A DNA stretch of 64,000 nucleotides from Parasedimentitalea marina (GTDB lineage: Bacteria > Pseudomonadota > Alphaproteobacteria > Rhodobacterales > Rhodobacteraceae). The stretch is taken from assembly GCF_004006175.1 (NCBI RefSeq), contig NZ_CP033219.1:2046001-2110000 (forward strand). The letters are read 5' to 3'. Both the position numbers and the translations under genes were made by a program. The notes below the pieces were generated by a model. It did not search any database. It was not told where the DNA came from and saw only the letters and a list, made by a program, of their open reading frames with translations. Each line of letters starts with the position of its first letter. Position 1 is the first letter of the stretch. Below, piece after piece: positions 42,807 through 53,933 of the stretch.

Positions 42807-44495
42807 ATGCGCTGGTTTTGGTGGTTTTTGGGGGCACTGAGCGTCGGTTGTCTTTCTATATTTTGGTATAGCCAGTCTCCTGCACTGCCTATTCAGTATA
42901 TTTTGACAGCTGAGACCATTTTGACCATGGACCCTGATCAGCCTGAGGTCGAGGCGATCCTGGTTGAAAATGATATTATCAAATCTGTTGGATCGCTGGC
43001 TGCACTGTCGTCTCAGAGTAATGCGCAGGTGATCCGTTATCCGGGCAACACCATAATTCCTGGGCTGATCGAGCCCCATACGCATCCCATTGCAAGTGCA
43101 TTATTGGGGGCTACTGTAAATATTGGGAGCGCGCATTATGCGTCACGACAAGAGATCATGGACGCATTGGCCGAAGCAGCCGACGGGGTGCAGTTAACAC
43201 CGTGGATTGTCGCATTTGGCTGGGATCCTATCGCTGTTAGCGGATTACACACGCCGACCTTGGAAGAGCTTGACGCTATTGCACCTGATAAACCAATGCT
43301 GATTTTGACCCAGATGCTCCATGAGGCGTTTGTCAACAGCGCCGGATTGAAGGCAGCAGGCATTCAACAGGCCAACGGAGCTGAACTCAGGGAACTGGAA
43401 TTGGTTAACCAGGCGATCTCGGCTATTCCTCCGGCGGCAGATGCCATTGTGGAACTGCTGGTGCGGCGCCAGTATCAGGCCTATGCCAAAGTGGGTTTTA
43501 CCAGCATAGGGGTTGCAGGCGCGGTTGGCCGACATCCAGATCCGGTTGGATTATTGTCCAGGATCGGCGCGAATAACAGCCCATCATTGCGTAGTTTCAT
43601 CTACCTTCTCGAAAATCAGGATGATACAGGCCACAATTCGCAAAATAAGAGTGCAGTTGTCGGACGTAAATACTGGCTGGATGGATCCCCGTTTACGGGT
43701 GGAGCTGCTACTCGTGATCCCTATGAAGTAACGTCACTGACATCTGAAACACTTGGATTGCAGGCCGGGCACCATGGCGAGGTTTTGCTGCGGGAGAATG
43801 ACCTCTATGAGAAATTGTTGCCGCAACACCAGTCTGGTCACCAAATTGCGCTGCATGTTCAGGGGGAACGGGCCATAGACGTTGCGTTGAATGTGCTTGA
43901 ACGGTTGTCTCAGGACGTTCCAGAGCCAGGAGTAAGCCACCGACTTGAACATAATGCACTGATCACGGCGGATCAGATTTCGAGGGCAGGGGACATTGGC
44001 GTGTCGTTGGGGTTCTTTGTCGATCACATCACGTATTACGGCGATCAACTGCAGGACCTATTCGGAGCTCAGCGGGTCGGACGTTACATGCCCACAGCAA
44101 GCGCACAGTCAGCTGGGGTGGTGATCACCCTTCATGGCGATCATCCAGCAACACCTCTTGATCCGATGCAGACGATGGCAACGTCAATCACCCGACAAAG
44201 CCTTAGTGGTAACGTGATTGCAGGGGATCAAGCTCTTAGTGCTGAACAGGCGCTGGCCGCAATGACATTGAATGCAGCGAAACAGCTGGGCCAAGAGACG
44301 CAATTGGGGTCCATCCAAATTGGTAAAAAGGCTGATTTCACAATCGTGAATGGCAATCCGCTCACCACCGATCCGTCAGACATTGCCCAGCTTCAGGTGA
44401 CAGGTGTTTTGATCGACGGGCAACCCGTCGATCTTCGCTGGATTGCAACCTTGAGCCCAGGGTTAGTGTGGCGGCTGCTGAAATCTCAATTCTGA
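42807..44495 (+). CDS. Membrane-anchored amidohydrolase (YtcJ-like)
   Basis: 562 aa. One N-terminal helix (WFWWFLGALSVGCLSIFWY) anchors the protein facing outward or acts as an uncleaved signal. The amidohydrolase fold starts with the metal motif GLIEPHTHP near residue 89 and continues with HLxG-type segments (LHVQGERAIDVALNVLER, VSHRLEHNALI, and ITLHGDHPATPLDP). The C-terminal strand module LGSIQIGKKADFTIVNGNPL is complete. This branch (amidohydrolase 3) acts on N-acyl or cyclic amide substrates; the substrate is not known. Single gene. Confidence 0.85.
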   Translation: MRWFWWFLGALSVGCLSIFWYSQSPALPIQYILTAETILTMDPDQPEVEAILVENDIIKSVGSLAALSSQSNAQVIRYPGNTIIPGLIEPHTHPIASALLGATVNIGSAHYASRQEIMDALAEAADGVQLTPWIVAFGWDPIAVSGLHTPTLEELDAIAPDKPMLILTQMLHEAFVNSAGLKAAGIQQANGAELRELELVNQAISAIPPAADAIVELLVRRQYQAYAKVGFTSIGVAGAVGRHPDPVGLLSRIGANNSPSLRSFIYLLENQDDTGHNSQNKSAVVGRKYWLDGSPFTGGAATRDPYEVTSLTSETLGLQAGHHGEVLLRENDLYEKLLPQHQSGHQIALHVQGERAIDVALNVLERLSQDVPEPGVSHRLEHNALITADQISRAGDIGVSLGFFVDHITYYGDQLQDLFGAQRVGRYMPTASAQSAGVVITLHGDHPATPLDPMQTMATSITRQSLSGNVIAGDQALSAEQALAAMTLNAAKQLGQETQLGSIQIGKKADFTIVNGNPLTTDPSDIAQLQVTGVLIDGQPVDLRWIATLSPGLVWRLLKSQF

Positions 44496-44531
44496 ATAAG
44501 CAGATCGCATGGAGGCAAAAAACTGCAAGCC

Positions 44532-46568
44532 TTAGCCTCGACGGCGCCTGCGTCTGCCGCCAGAATCGTCACTGCCAGTGTTAAAGTTGACATTGGGCAG
44601 GGTAACCAGCGTGCTCAATATCGGAAATGGCTCAATCGCATTTGGGATCGCCGAGGCGTTGACAAAATGCTCTTGAAACCGGGGTTCAACGGCAGTTTCG
44701 ATCTTCTCGATCTGGCGCACGGTTTCCTCGATTTCAACGCGCGATTTTGTGTTCAGCAGCGCAATTCTGGCGCCTGTGCCAGCCGCGTTGCCCGCCGAAG
44801 TCACATTGGCGAGGGGGCAGTCTGGTATCATCCCAAGCACCATCGCATGCTTGGCTGAAATATGGGCGCCAAAGGCTCCGGCCAGGACCACCCGATCGAC
44901 GGTATCGACACCAAATTTGTCCATCAACAGACGGGCACCGGAATAGAGTGCCGCCTTGGCCATTTGGATGGCGCGAATATCAGGGTTGGTGACCGTGATC
45001 AGCGGGCCGCCATCCGGGGTGCCGTCCCAAATGACATAAGAATTTGTCCGACCATCAGCAATACAACGCGGTGTTCCGGTTTGCTCGGACGACCCGATCA
45101 ACCCTGATGCATCCAACAAACCGGCCAGCCGCATTTCTGCAATGGCTTCGATAATGCCAGACCCGCAGATCCCGGTGACGCCGGTAACGGCTATGACATC
45201 TGCAAAACCCGCCTCATCCGACCACATATCCGATCCGATCACTTGGAACCGTGGGTCTTTTGTTACTGGATCGATTTCTATCCGTTCAATGGCGCCAGGG
45301 GCCGCCCGCTGACCGGAACTGATCTGCGCGCCCTCAAAGGCAGGGCCAGTCGGCGAAGAGCAGGCCAGGACTTTGTCGGTGTTGCCGAGCAGGATTTCCG
45401 CATTGGTACCGACGTCAACGACCAGCACCAGGTCTTTGGACTTATTGGGGGCCTCGGACAGCGCAACTGCGGCGGCGTCTGCGCCGACGTGACCTGCGAT
45501 ACAGGGAAGCAGATATACTCGTGCAGCTGGGTGGATCTCCAAGTCTAGGTCGGTCGCCTGCACTGCAAGTGCATTAGAGGTGGCCAGCGCAAACGGCGCC
45601 TGTCCCAGTTCAAACGGGTCAATACCCAGAAACAAATGGTGCATAACCGGATTGCAAACAAATACAGCGTCAACAATCAGTGCCTTGTCGATCCCAGCTT
45701 CCGACGCGACCTGTACAAATAAAGCATTCATACCTTCGCGCACTGCGCGGGTCATTTCCTGATCACCCCCCTTGTTCATCATCGAATAGGAGACACGGCT
45801 CATCAGGTCTTCACCGAACCGGATTTGCGGATTCATAATGCCCGAGGACGCAACAACCTCGCCGCTTTGCAAATCACACAGGTGCGCGGCTATTGTGGTT
45901 GAGCCAAGATCAACAGCAAGTCCATAGATTGATCCCTCGTAAAAGCCAGGCCAAACATGCATGATTTTTGGTGGCTGAACCTCATCGCCCAAATGCACCG
46001 CAACAGTGACTTTCCAACCGCCCTTGCGCAAAATTGGCTGTACACTGCGCAGAATTTCAAAGTCTGCTTTGACATTTTGCAAAGACCACTGAACCTCCAG
46101 GGCCTCTAGCAGCCGTTCCATATCACCCGAGGGTTTGTGCATGTCGGGCTGCTCAACCTCAACATAGAACAGGCGAGTAGACGGATTCATCTCGATGTCA
46201 CGCGCTTCGGCCCGTTTGCGGACCACCTGGCGGTGCACCTGGCTCTCTGGCGGCACGTCAATGACGACATCGCCCTGAACTGTTGCCTGACAACCAAGAC
46301 GGCGTCCTGCCGTCAGACCACGCTTGTCCTTATACCGTTGTTCGACTTTATTCCACTCGCTTAGCGCATCATCTGTGACGGTGACACCGTGTTTGGGGAA
46401 TTCACCGTAAGACGGAGTAATCTGGCACTTTGAACAAATTCCACGGCCACCACAGACCGAGTCAAGGTCGACACCCAACTGTCGCGCAACCGTCAATACC
46501 GGAGTCCCTACTGGGAAATTTCCCCGTTTGCCTGAGGGGGTGAAGACGACAAGGGGATCAGTGGTCAT
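44532..46568 (-). CDS. 2Fe-2S ferredoxin/ASKHA protein, corrinoid-activating type (DUF4445)
   Basis: 678 aa. The N-terminal ferredoxin domain carries CGGRGICSKC and a fourth Cys near LGCQ, ligands for a 2Fe-2S cluster. After a linker, an ASKHA ATPase-type domain follows: GLAVDLGSTTIAAHLCD near residue 225, VVDVGTNAEILLG near 380, and VLAGAFGAHISAKHAMVLG near 600. This is the RamA-like layout that reductively reactivates the Co(II) corrinoid of methyltransferases at ATP cost. In relatives it often sits with corrinoid methyltransferases; none is adjacent here. The C-terminus ends in a run of arginines, which is unusual. Confidence 0.87.
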   Translation of the reverse strand: MTTDPLVVFTPSGKRGNFPVGTPVLTVARQLGVDLDSVCGGRGICSKCQITPSYGEFPKHGVTVTDDALSEWNKVEQRYKDKRGLTAGRRLGCQATVQGDVVIDVPPESQVHRQVVRKRAEARDIEMNPSTRLFYVEVEQPDMHKPSGDMERLLEALEVQWSLQNVKADFEILRSVQPILRKGGWKVTVAVHLGDEVQPPKIMHVWPGFYEGSIYGLAVDLGSTTIAAHLCDLQSGEVVASSGIMNPQIRFGEDLMSRVSYSMMNKGGDQEMTRAVREGMNALFVQVASEAGIDKALIVDAVFVCNPVMHHLFLGIDPFELGQAPFALATSNALAVQATDLDLEIHPAARVYLLPCIAGHVGADAAAVALSEAPNKSKDLVLVVDVGTNAEILLGNTDKVLACSSPTGPAFEGAQISSGQRAAPGAIERIEIDPVTKDPRFQVIGSDMWSDEAGFADVIAVTGVTGICGSGIIEAIAEMRLAGLLDASGLIGSSEQTGTPRCIADGRTNSYVIWDGTPDGGPLITVTNPDIRAIQMAKAALYSGARLLMDKFGVDTVDRVVLAGAFGAHISAKHAMVLGMIPDCPLANVTSAGNAAGTGARIALLNTKSRVEIEETVRQIEKIETAVEPRFQEHFVNASAIPNAIEPFPILSTLVTLPNVNFNTGSDDSGGRRRRRRG

Positions 46569-46790
46569 GTGCCTGCTTTCAAGTGTTCGTATTTGATGCG
46601 CAGAATATGAAGTTTTGCAGTAAGCGAAAGGCAGGTCGCGTCATTTTCTAGTCCAGTGGCGGCATTTTATCCAAATATGTGCCTGGAATGTAGAATTAGC
46701 CCCCCAAATCTCCATCAAGATGTCGACAGGTTTGGCGCTTTGGCAAAAATCACCGCTGCCCCTTTCCTCTGACCGGTATCCATGCGATAG

Positions 46791-48275
<1,485 letters not shown>

Positions 48276-48325
48276 CCTGCAGGGAATACAACGATGACGA
48301 TTGAACATTCGAAAAGAGCCAAACA

Positions 48326-49504
48326 ATGACCCCCGCTGCACGGCTTCAAGCTGCAATTGAGATCCTTGATGACATTCTAGATGGAGACCATGCGGAACGC
48401 GCCCTTACGGGTTGGTCCCGTCGCAGCCGTTTTGCCGGATCCAAGGACCGCGCCGCAGTGCGTGACCATGTGTTTTCAGCCCTGCGGTGCCGCCGATCGC
48501 ATGCAGCTCTTGGCGGGGCCAGCACAGGACGTGGTTTGATGCTGGGGGCTCTGCGGGAAGCAGATATTGACCCAGATACGATGTTCAACGGAGTGGGCTA
48601 CGGCCCTTCGGAACTAAATGAGGAAGAGGGCCTGACGCCACGGGCCGCGGCCACGGATGCAGAAGCTGTGGATATACCCGAATGGTTGTGGCCGCAATTT
48701 TCTGCCAGTCTGGGCGATAACGCCAAGGCAACAGCCGAAGCATTGCGCCACCGCGCTCCGGTGCATTTGCGGGTTAATCTGCTGCGGTCCAATACTGAAC
48801 AGGCGATTGAGGCATTGGCGAACGAAGGTGTCATTTGCCAACCACATGCAGCTGCGGAAACCGCATTGGAAGTGATCGAGGGTGCGCGACGTATTCGCAA
48901 TTCTGAGGCATATCTGTCGGGCCTGGTTGAGTTGCAGGACGCAGCCAGCCAAGCGGTTGTCGAAGCGCTGCCCCTTCGCGATGGCATGAAGGTGCTGGAC
49001 TATTGTGCCGGCGGAGGCGGAAAAAGTCTGGCGATGGCAGCGCGGGCGAACCTATCGCTTTTTGCCCATGACGCCGCACCGCGCCGGATGCAGGACTTAC
49101 CGGACCGGGCACACCGGGCTGGCGCAGATGTTGGTGTGCTTAAGCCAGAAACCCTCTCCGAATTCGGACCATATGATTTAGTTTTATGTGATGCACCCTG
49201 TTCAGGATCAGGCTCTTGGCGGCGATCACCAGAGGGCAAGTGGCTGCTGAGTGCGGAGCAATTGTTAGAATTGCAAGAAACACAGCAAAACATTCTGAAC
49301 ACGGCGGCTGATCTTGTTGTTGCAGGTGGCAGTCTGGCCTATGTTACTTGCTCTGTTTTGAACTCTGAAAATACAGAGCAATTAACTGGTTTTATGGCCC
49401 AATCATCTGGTTGGAAAGTGGCATCAGAACAGTCTTGGCAGGTGCAGAATGGTACAGACGGGTTTTATTGTGCTGTGTTGACCCGTTTAGCTGTAGATTG
49501 CTAG
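48326..49504 (+). CDS. rsmB: RsmB/NOP-family RNA cytosine methyltransferase
   Basis: 392 aa. An N-terminal NusB-like helical part is followed by the RsmB fold: SAM motif KVLDYCAGGGGKSLAMAA near residue 220, motif IV DLVLCDAPCSGSGSWRR near 284, and motif VI SLAYVTCSVLNSEN near 334 with the catalytic Cys. It makes m5C in rRNA (position 967 in E. coli) or related sites. The family-level call is firm, the exact target less so. It probably shares a transcript with guaB. Confidence 0.85.
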   Translation: MTPAARLQAAIEILDDILDGDHAERALTGWSRRSRFAGSKDRAAVRDHVFSALRCRRSHAALGGASTGRGLMLGALREADIDPDTMFNGVGYGPSELNEEEGLTPRAAATDAEAVDIPEWLWPQFSASLGDNAKATAEALRHRAPVHLRVNLLRSNTEQAIEALANEGVICQPHAAAETALEVIEGARRIRNSEAYLSGLVELQDAASQAVVEALPLRDGMKVLDYCAGGGGKSLAMAARANLSLFAHDAAPRRMQDLPDRAHRAGADVGVLKPETLSEFGPYDLVLCDAPCSGSGSWRRSPEGKWLLSAEQLLELQETQQNILNTAADLVVAGGSLAYVTCSVLNSENTEQLTGFMAQSSGWKVASEQSWQVQNGTDGFYCAVLTRLAVDC

Positions 49505-49531
49505 GTGTCTTAGGCGGAAAGCTGCATTTCC

Positions 49532-49547
49532 TTAACGCGGCCTTAAC
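49532..49547 (+). promoter_or_regulatory. CtrA-binding site upstream of cckA
   Basis: TTAA (49532-49535), seven bases and TTAAC (49543-49547): an exact match to the alphaproteobacterial CtrA consensus TTAA-N7-TTAAC. It is 49 bp upstream of the cckA start, a promoter position. It suggests that CtrA controls the kinase that sits above it. Confidence 0.7.
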
Positions 49548-49596
49548 CATCTATGCCGCGAAATAGGCACTTACGAAGTTAGCTGACGGAGCCGTA

Positions 49597-51903
49597 ATGA
49601 TCGGTCGCCCCAATTCTCCTGTTCCGGACCTGCGTGTTTCTGCCCCTGAGACAGCGCGGCTGGCAGCGACAGTGCTGCTGGCTATCATGATGTGTTCAGC
49701 CTCATGGGTCTTTGGCTGGCCTGATTGGGTTGAACGTGGCCTAATAGCGGTTGGTCTGACTTTGGTCGCCGTGGCCGGTTTGATGGCACTGCAGGCCCGG
49801 GTTAGGCTGCGGGCACGGGCAATGGCCACGGATCTGCTGACTGGATTTATTGAGAAGGATGCCAGCCCCAGTTTTGTTGCCGATGATGACGGTTTTATAC
49901 ACGCGCGCAATGCAGCTGCTGAGCGGCGGTTCACGGATGCGGAAAAGGAAACACTTGCAGGCACCTTACGAGCGGTATTGGCCAACCCTTCTGCCGTATT
50001 ATTTCGCCTGCAAAGCCGCGCTCTAACAGATGGGGCAGCACAAGAGGACGTGATTACGCGCCGTGGCCATGTTCGGCTGGCAGTGCATCAGATGCAGGGT
50101 GGCAGTTTCCTGTGGCGGGTTGAAGATATTGTCGAACGTGCCAGTGCCGGGCGAAATGCTGAGAGCATTCCAATACCTATGATGACTGTCGGGCGCACAG
50201 GGGCTGTGTTGTTCATGAATGAGGCAGCACGGACACTGATCGGCGGCCGCATCAAATCTCTGGATCGGTTGTTTGTGGACCTGCCGGTCCGATCAGGGCA
50301 GATTAATACAATGAGCACCGCCAGTGGTCCAATCCAAGCACTGGTGGTGGAAAATACACGGACCCAGGGTCGTAACGAACTATACTTCCTTGAGACAGAC
50401 GAAGCTGGAAGTTCTGGTTCCGGGACCAGCTTTGTTGACCTTCCAGTGCCGTTTTTAAAAGTAGCTCCTACCGGCGAAGTGTTGTCCGTAAACAAATTGG
50501 CGCTTGGCCTTTTGGGTGCTTCGAATTGCAAAGATATGAAGTTAGGCCAACTGATGGAAGGCCTGGGGCGGCCAATGTCGGATTGGTTGCGTGACACGGC
50601 AGACGGTTTGGCGCCGAACAAATCGGAATTCCTTCGCTTGTCACGACGTGACAAAGAAGTGTTCGTACAAGTCACATTGAGCCGTGCGGTCGAGGACGGT
50701 GTCACAGTTCTGATTGCAGTTCTGAATGACGCTACAGAGCTTAAAACGCTTGAAGCCCAATTTGTGCAAAGTCAGAAAATGCAAGCGATTGGCCAGCTGG
50801 CTGGAGGCGTTGCGCATGATTTCAACAATCTTTTGACCGCAATCTCCGGCCATTGTGATCTGTTGCTATTGCGGCATGATCAGGGTGATCAGGACTTTGG
50901 TGACTTGATCCAAATTCATGAAAATGCCAACCGTGCGGCCGCCTTGGTGAGCCAACTTCTGGCATTCTCGCGCAAACAGACACTTCTGCCTGAAGTCCTG
51001 GATCTGCGGGACACACTGTCCGATTTGACTCACCTGTTGAACCGGCTCGTTGGAGAAAAGGTTACTCTTACGCTTAGCCATGATCCAGTGATGCGATCCA
51101 TCCGCGCCGACAAAAGGCAGCTTGAGCAGGTGCTGATGAACTTGGTGGTGAATGCGCGAGACGCAATGCCACAGGGCGGCGAGATCCGCATCGAGACAGA
51201 GGTCGTTTCGTTGGACCGCCCCATTGAACGGAACCGGGCAACTGTGCCTTCTGGCGATTGGGTGACCGTCAAAGTTCAAGACGAAGGGATCGGCATCGAT
51301 CCGGACAAAGTTCAGAAAGTGTTCGAACCTTTCTATACCACCAAACGGACCGGCGAGGGTACTGGACTTGGATTGTCCACTGCTTATGGGATTATTAAGC
51401 AGACTGGTGGGTATATTTTTGTGGATTCCATCAAAGGGTCAGGAACAGAGTTCACTCTGTATTTCCCCGTCCATCAGGCAAATGCGACTGCGTCAAAATC
51501 TGCTGGACCCAAGATTGAGGCCGTCGTTCCAAAACACGGTGAAGGTGTAGTTCTTTTGGTAGAAGACGAAGCGCCAGTGCGGGCCTTTGCCTCGCGTGCA
51601 TTGCGCCTACGTGGCTACACTGTGCTAGAGGCTGAATCGGCTGAGGATGCATTGCGGACACTTGAAGACCCGGGATTGAGTGTTGATGTCTTTGTTACGG
51701 ATGTCGTCATGCCTGGAATGGATGGCCCGAGTTGGGTCCGCGAAGCATTGAAAACACGCCCTGATACACGGGTTGTCTTTGTCTCAGGTTATGCGGAAGG
51801 GGCATTCGGAGAGTCCGAACCAAATGTGCCTAACTCTGTCTTCCTGCCCAAGCCGTTTTCGCTAAACCAGCTGACAGAAACCGTGCACGACCAATTGAAC
51901 TGA
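49597..51903 (+). CDS. cckA: Hybrid histidine kinase CckA
   Basis: 768 aa. Two N-terminal helices (AATVLLAIMMCSASWVFG and GLIAVGLTLVAVAGLMAL) are followed by two PAS-like regions and a HisKA helix with the H box VAHDFNNLLTAISGH near residue 407. The HATPase domain comes next (NLVVNARDAMP, then TGEGTGLGLSTAYGI), and last a receiver with phosphoacceptor Asp in VTDVVMPGMDG near 702. CckA feeds phosphate via ChpT to CtrA, which controls motility, cell cycle and, in this order, gene-transfer-agent genes. Start ATG 49597 has GGAG 6 bp upstream. A CtrA site lies in its own promoter region. Confidence 0.95.
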   Translation: MIGRPNSPVPDLRVSAPETARLAATVLLAIMMCSASWVFGWPDWVERGLIAVGLTLVAVAGLMALQARVRLRARAMATDLLTGFIEKDASPSFVADDDGFIHARNAAAERRFTDAEKETLAGTLRAVLANPSAVLFRLQSRALTDGAAQEDVITRRGHVRLAVHQMQGGSFLWRVEDIVERASAGRNAESIPIPMMTVGRTGAVLFMNEAARTLIGGRIKSLDRLFVDLPVRSGQINTMSTASGPIQALVVENTRTQGRNELYFLETDEAGSSGSGTSFVDLPVPFLKVAPTGEVLSVNKLALGLLGASNCKDMKLGQLMEGLGRPMSDWLRDTADGLAPNKSEFLRLSRRDKEVFVQVTLSRAVEDGVTVLIAVLNDATELKTLEAQFVQSQKMQAIGQLAGGVAHDFNNLLTAISGHCDLLLLRHDQGDQDFGDLIQIHENANRAAALVSQLLAFSRKQTLLPEVLDLRDTLSDLTHLLNRLVGEKVTLTLSHDPVMRSIRADKRQLEQVLMNLVVNARDAMPQGGEIRIETEVVSLDRPIERNRATVPSGDWVTVKVQDEGIGIDPDKVQKVFEPFYTTKRTGEGTGLGLSTAYGIIKQTGGYIFVDSIKGSGTEFTLYFPVHQANATASKSAGPKIEAVVPKHGEGVVLLVEDEAPVRAFASRALRLRGYTVLEAESAEDALRTLEDPGLSVDVFVTDVVMPGMDGPSWVREALKTRPDTRVVFVSGYAEGAFGESEPNVPNSVFLPKPFSLNQLTETVHDQLN

Positions 51904-51940
51904 CCGGCTGTAGATTATCGGGATTTTCATGGGCTGCTGG

Positions 51941-52534
51941 TCAGCCAATGGACGCATATAGGTCAAACTCTGAAACGCATTTTTTACGCAGCTGTGCGTC
52001 AACTTGAGGCGATAATGACAATTCCATTGCAGGGCTGACATTTTGTTGTGGGAGAACAAGCGTTGTAGATAATCGCTTTTCTAGGAAACCAATCAACCGT
52101 TCTTGTTGTTCGTAACGAAACAGGTGCGAGACAGCGCACCCATTGGGCTGAGTTTCCAAAAACTTTGCTTGGCTGCCGACATTGGCAAACCCAGGCTGCT
52201 GTCCCTGACAATATGCAAGGACAAAGTCATCAAATGAAACATTGCTTGTAGAGTTTTCTTTGCCGTTCATAAAAGGGCGGCGTCGAAACCGGTACCAGCT
52301 TCCTAACCAGCTGACTGGCTCACGCATCACCGCCACAACCTCCATTTCGGCATCACAGACCTTCTTAAACATCGGCCGAATCCAGCGGTTATACCGATAC
52401 AGCGGCGCATGTTTTAGCTCAGGCGGATCAGAGTAAACTATATCGGCCCGGTCTCGTAAGGCAGTGTGATAGGCAGTGGTCCCCGTCTTCGGTACCGACA
52501 ACAGGACAAGACGTTCTTTAAAAAATACAAGCAT
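51941..52534 (-). CDS. Sulfotransferase-family protein
   Basis: 197 aa. The N-terminal PAPS-binding loop VLLSVPKTGTTAYHTALR at residues 10-27 is the sulfotransferase 5'-phosphosulfate motif, and the AVMREPVSWLGSWYRFRRRP segment fits the 3'-phosphate-binding strand and helix. From memory, relatives in this position near recA in Rhodobacterales are sometimes mislabelled 'gamma-glutamyl kinase'. Acceptor substrate unknown. It is divergent from recA and convergent with cckA. Confidence 0.8.
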   Translation of the reverse strand: MLVFFKERLVLLSVPKTGTTAYHTALRDRADIVYSDPPELKHAPLYRYNRWIRPMFKKVCDAEMEVVAVMREPVSWLGSWYRFRRRPFMNGKENSTSNVSFDDFVLAYCQGQQPGFANVGSQAKFLETQPNGCAVSHLFRYEQQERLIGFLEKRLSTTLVLPQQNVSPAMELSLSPQVDAQLRKKCVSEFDLYASIG

Positions 52535-52624
52535 CGTAAAGTTCCGGTCAAATATTCACATAGTCAGAGATGGTAAACACCTTCTTAACTCTATCGGCGA
52601 ACTGTCAGGGAGGGAAGTTTTCAT

Positions 52625-52653
52625 TTGCATTGTTCTCCTTTTGTACGCATAAA
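52625..52653 (+). promoter_or_regulatory. recA promoter with embedded LexA box
   Basis: A -35 TTGCAT (52625-52630) and -10 CATAAA (52648-52653) are 17 bp apart. GTTC (52632-52635), seven bases, then GTAC (52643-52646) lies entirely in the spacer. This is one base off the alphaproteobacterial SOS consensus GTTC-N7-GTTC, in the position where LexA would block polymerase. Confidence 0.65.
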
Positions 52654-52724
52654 GAACGGGAGGGGAACAAAGCAGTGATTGCCGCCCACGCATGGGTGTG
52701 ACACAAAGAGAGGGACAGGGGAAT

Positions 52725-53789
52725 ATGGCGGATCTTTTGACCATGAAAGACAAGAAAAGCGGCGACAAGCAAAAGGCGCTGGATAGCGCTCTGGCGCAGA
52801 TTGAACGGCAGTTCGGTAAAGGTTCAATCATGAAGCTTGGCGACAACACCATTCAAGAAATTGAAGCCAGTTCAACCGGTTCATTAGGGCTGGATATCGC
52901 ACTCGGCATTGGTGGCTTGCCGATGGGCCGGATTATTGAAATTTATGGACCAGAAAGTTCAGGCAAAACCACATTGACGCTCCACTGTGTTGCTGAGCAG
53001 CAGAAAAAGGGCGGGGTTTGCGCGTTTGTCGATGCAGAGCACGCGCTTGATCCGATGTATGCGCAAAAACTGGGTGTGAATTTAGACGAGTTGCTGATCT
53101 CGCAACCGGACACCGGTGAGCAGGCCTTGGAAATCACCGACACGTTGGTGCGCTCGGGGGCTGTCAATATGATTGTCGTCGATTCCGTAGCTGCGTTGAT
53201 TCCAAAATCAGAGCTGGAGGGTGACATGGGCGACAGCAGTGTCGGCGTCCAGGCCCGCTTGATGAGCCAGGCAATGCGTAAGTTGACCGGTTCGATCAGC
53301 AAGTCGAAATGTATGGTGATCTTTATCAACCAGATTCGCATGAAAATTGGCGTGATGTTTGGATCTCCTGAAACTACCACTGGCGGCAATGCACTGAAGT
53401 TCTATTCATCCGTGCGCCTGGATATTCGTCGTATTGGCGCCCTTAAAGACCGCGATGAAATTGTTGGGAATGCCACTCGTGTGAAAGTGGTGAAGAATAA
53501 AGTTGCACCTCCGTTCAAGCAAGTCGAATTTGACATTATGTATGGCGAAGGCATCTCTAAAATGGGCGAGCTGCTGGACCTTGGGGTTGCAGCTGGCGTT
53601 GTGAATAAGTCGGGATCTTGGTTCAGTTATGGTGATGAACGGATCGGTCAGGGCCGCGAAAATGCCAAGACTTACTTACGTGAACATGCGCATATCGCCA
53701 TCGATATCGAAGACAAAATCCGAGCGGCCCATGGCTTGGAATTTGACCGGCCTGAAATAGACGGTGGGGATGACATCCTCGAGGCCTGA
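52725..53789 (+). CDS. recA: Recombinase RecA
   Basis: 354 aa from ATG 52725 with AGGGG just upstream; an earlier in-frame codon (52692) is not supported. Walker A is GPESSGKTT near residue 77, Walker B is [13 protein letters not shown], the L2 loop region is [20 protein letters not shown]. The [17 protein letters not shown] start and the acidic C-terminus are standard. It forms the ATP-dependent DNA filament for recombination and SOS induction. A LexA box sits in its promoter and a terminator follows. Confidence 0.98.
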   Translation: MADLLTMKDKKSGDKQKALDSALAQIERQFGKGSIMKLGDNTIQEIEASSTGSLGLDIALGIGGLPMGRIIEIYGPESSGKTTLTLHCVAEQQKKGGVCAFVDAEHALDPMYAQKLGVNLDELLISQPDTGEQALEITDTLVRSGAVNMIVVDSVAALIPKSELEGDMGDSSVGVQARLMSQAMRKLTGSISKSKCMVIFINQIRMKIGVMFGSPETTTGGNALKFYSSVRLDIRRIGALKDRDEIVGNATRVKVVKNKVAPPFKQVEFDIMYGEGISKMGELLDLGVAAGVVNKSGSWFSYGDERIGQGRENAKTYLREHAHIAIDIEDKIRAAHGLEFDRPEIDGGDDILEA

Positions 53790-53807
53790 TATCTTCTTTA
53801 ACTAATT

Positions 53808-53839
53808 GAAAAGGGCGCAACACTGTTTGTGCCCTTTTC
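53808..53839 (+). terminator. Intrinsic terminator of recA
   Basis: A 9-bp perfect stem GAAAAGGGC/GCCCTTTTC extended inward by four more pairs (one wobble) to a 6-base loop. It lies 18 bp after the recA stop; the T run is inside the descending arm. Confidence 0.8.
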
Positions 53840-53933
53840 ATATACTCTTGACCGGTGGCAACAGTGGACAGTGCCGGGTGTGACCGCTACACCTTCTCGG
53901 AACGCTTTCCAATGCCCGTCAAGAGACCTGAAA

